From NCBI GenBank assembly GCA_021784975.1, contig JAJYGU010000162.1, positions 1 to 6,433 of the forward strand: a stretch of DNA of 6,433 nt, given 5' to 3'. The position numbers and the translations under genes are program-made. Below the pieces are notes generated by a model. It saw only the letters and a list, made by a program, of their open reading frames with translations. It was not told where the DNA came from and ran no database searches. Shown here one piece after another: positions 5,565 to 6,433 of the stretch. Every line of letters begins with the position of its first letter. The stretch's first letter is position 1. Source of the stretch: Planctomycetota bacterium. GTDB lineage: Bacteria > Planctomycetota > Planctomycetia > Pirellulales > Thermoguttaceae.

Positions 5565-5995
5565 AGGTGCCGGTATCCGTGGCGCGGCTTGGCCAACTGC
5601 TGGATGTATTCGTCGAGGTCTTGCGGTCGAATCCTGATCGCCTTGCCTATTTGATAGTAAGGTACGGACTTATTGCGGCACAGATCGTAGAGTCGATTGA
5701 TGCCGATACCGAGGCGTTTCGCAGCCTGCCTGACCGTCAAGTGGTTGGGCTTCGGTTCGTTAGCCTCTGCCGCTTGCAGGCATTGCAGCAGATACCACCG
5801 TGCCTCTGGAATACTGCGGCGTTTGATGCCAAGGGACTTGCGGTATAACTCCAAGTCGAGCCGTGCTGCGCGGTCGGCCGCCTGTTCCACGATCCATTCG
5901 ACGGCTTCCGCCGGATTGTCGATCTCACAATAGATGCCTTCCACCACGTCCAATTCGTGGAGTTGCTTGCGGAGCCACTTTCCGAATGCTTTCAT
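5561..5995 (-). CDS. Excisionase-family winged-helix DNA-binding protein
   Basis: This 144-residue protein has a C-terminal MerR/excisionase-type winged helix-turn-helix (about 86-135): LTVRQAAKRLGIGINRLYDL is the helix-turn-helix, and YYQIGKAIRIRPQDLDEYI is the wing and following helix. Such domains bind DNA and, next to an integrase, often bend the attachment site to favour excision or regulate element genes. The N-terminal 80 residues are helical and charged, of unknown role; classical excisionases are only about 60-70 residues. The start is ATG 5995, preceded by GAGGG with an 8-base spacer. An in-frame GTG at 6010 has no ribosome binding site. The gene is convergent with the integrase and the stop codons overlap (TAA 5562-5564; TAG complement 5561-5563), leaving no room for a terminator. 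Recombination directionality factor is likely; a transcriptional regulator is the alternative. Confidence 0.8.
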   Translation of the reverse strand: MKAFGKWLRKQLHELDVVEGIYCEIDNPAEAVEWIVEQAADRAARLDLELYRKSLGIKRRSIPEARWYLLQCLQAAEANEPKPNHLTVRQAAKRLGIGINRLYDLCRNKSVPYYQIGKAIRIRPQDLDEYIQQLAKPRHGYRHL

Positions 5996-6123
5996 CCTTG
6001 CGTCCCTCACCTGTCAGCCGGCATCGTCGGTAGACAATGGCAATCAATGGCGATCGCTGATCCGGGATACCCAACTCTAGGTCACACGCTTCATTGGGGG
6101 GAAAAAGGGGACCGTACCGAATA

Positions 6124-6140
6124 TGCCGAAAAATTCGGCA
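6124..6140. repeat. Small perfect hairpin
   Basis: TGCCGAA (6124-6130) and TTCGGCA (6134-6140) form a perfect 7-bp stem with an AAA loop. No T-run follows on either strand, so it is not a standard terminator. Its role is unknown. Confidence 0.45.
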
Positions 6141-6189
6141 ACGTACACGGCTGGGTGCTGCGGTGTCAGCGGAAGGTGCAAGATGGCCG

Positions 6190-6211
6190 GCAAATCGGGC
6201 GCAAATCGGGC
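6190..6211 (+). repeat. 11-base tandem duplication
   Basis: GCAAATCGGGC is repeated exactly, head to tail, at 6190-6200 and 6201-6211. It may be a replication-slippage product or a pair of binding sites one helical turn apart. Confidence 0.6.
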
Positions 6212-6424
6212 ACAAGAAGGAAATGGGTTCGACGGTCGCATTCAGCCATTCCGCGCGGTGCAGTCCTACGAGATCGTGGACAATTTGCCGCTTGGGGTAT
6301 TGTACGGGTCCATCAGTTCATCGGAGCACAAGAGTAGCCAAGCTCTTCTGAGCTATAGTTTCCTGAGTGGAGGCCCACCTGAAATTCGGTCAGCGAAGGC
6401 CGTGTCAAGTCGGAGAAGGGACTG

Positions 6425-6430
6425 AAGGAG
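6425..6430 (+). promoter_or_regulatory. Ribosome binding site of a gene beyond the window
   Basis: AAGGAG is a full Shine-Dalgarno match three bases from the right edge, oriented rightward with no start codon left inside the window. A coding start within about 4-8 bases past 6433 is expected. Confidence 0.45.
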
Positions 6431-6433
6431 AGG

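Larger units (their letters stand above)
4409..5995. mobile_element. Integration module of a putative tRNA-targeting element
   Basis: A truncated tRNA sequence, a tyrosine recombinase and an excisionase-like winged-helix protein sit together in a segment whose GC content is lower than that of the Hsp70 region. This is the usual layout at one end of an integrative element or prophage. The left boundary is inferred to be the tRNA remnant. The right boundary is not visible and may lie beyond the window. No cargo, replication or transfer gene is seen here. Confidence 0.45.
5996..6433. other. Unassigned right-end region
   Basis: I see no convincing gene in these 438 bases. The open frames are short, cysteine- or arginine-rich and lack good start sites. 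It contains the leader of the winged-helix gene (leftward), a small perfect hairpin and an 11-base tandem duplication. It ends in a strong ribosome binding site pointing right, so much of it is probably the upstream region of a gene beyond the window. One plus-strand frame at about 6265-6305 reads YEIVDNLPLGVLY, loosely like a PAS-domain start, but does not continue convincingly. Confidence 0.5.

Noticed and set aside
6123..6425. 100-codon plus-strand frame at the right end
   Set aside because: It has no ribosome binding site, an atypical composition, a tandem duplication inside it and no recognisable domain. The YEIVDNLPLGVLY stretch is suggestive only.
1..6433. CRISPR array, insertion sequence transposase or toxin-antitoxin pair
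   Set aside because: No regularly spaced repeats, no DDE or Y1 transposase motif, and no small adjacent toxin and antitoxin genes were seen on either strand.

Overview
This is a GC-rich bacterial window that most resembles a planctomycete (Planctomycetota, perhaps the Pirellulales group). The signs are a Tat-exported Gfo/Idh/MocA-family oxidoreductase, a compact lid-less Hsp70 homologue and a tyrosine recombinase with an N-terminal section of a kind I associate with that phylum. The assignment rests on recalled family resemblance, not on a search.

Left part (1-2300): a short non-coding stretch is followed by panD (227-574, aspartate 1-decarboxylase, the source of beta-alanine for pantothenate and CoA) and, after a 154-base gap, by the exported oxidoreductase (729-2225). 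Paired short palindromes at both ends of this two-gene block (1-48 and 2233-2293) share one architecture and look like REP-type doublets.

Middle part (2299-4228): a 595-residue Hsp70-family gene runs leftward, converging on the oxidoreductase. Its leader holds a plausible sigma70-type promoter and a possible 22-codon upstream ORF with its own Shine-Dalgarno sequence, ending six bases before the Hsp70 start.

Right part (4229-6433): this looks like the integration module of a mobile element. A promoter-like sequence precedes what appears to be the 5' half of a tRNA gene (best match tRNA-Val), which stops in the anticodon loop. It is followed by a tyrosine recombinase (4554-5564). A winged-helix DNA-binding protein of the excisionase type (5561-5995) lies convergent to it, with overlapping stop codons. 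GC content drops visibly here: 31/60 bases at 4921-4980 and 29/60 at 6301-6360, against 45/60 at 3601-3660. The last 438 bases hold no convincing gene but end in a strong Shine-Dalgarno sequence, so another gene probably begins just outside the window.

The left and middle genes are unrelated housekeeping or accessory functions. The recombinase and winged-helix protein plausibly act together to integrate and excise an element whose target was a tRNA gene. I see no CRISPR array, rRNA, intact tRNA or transposase.
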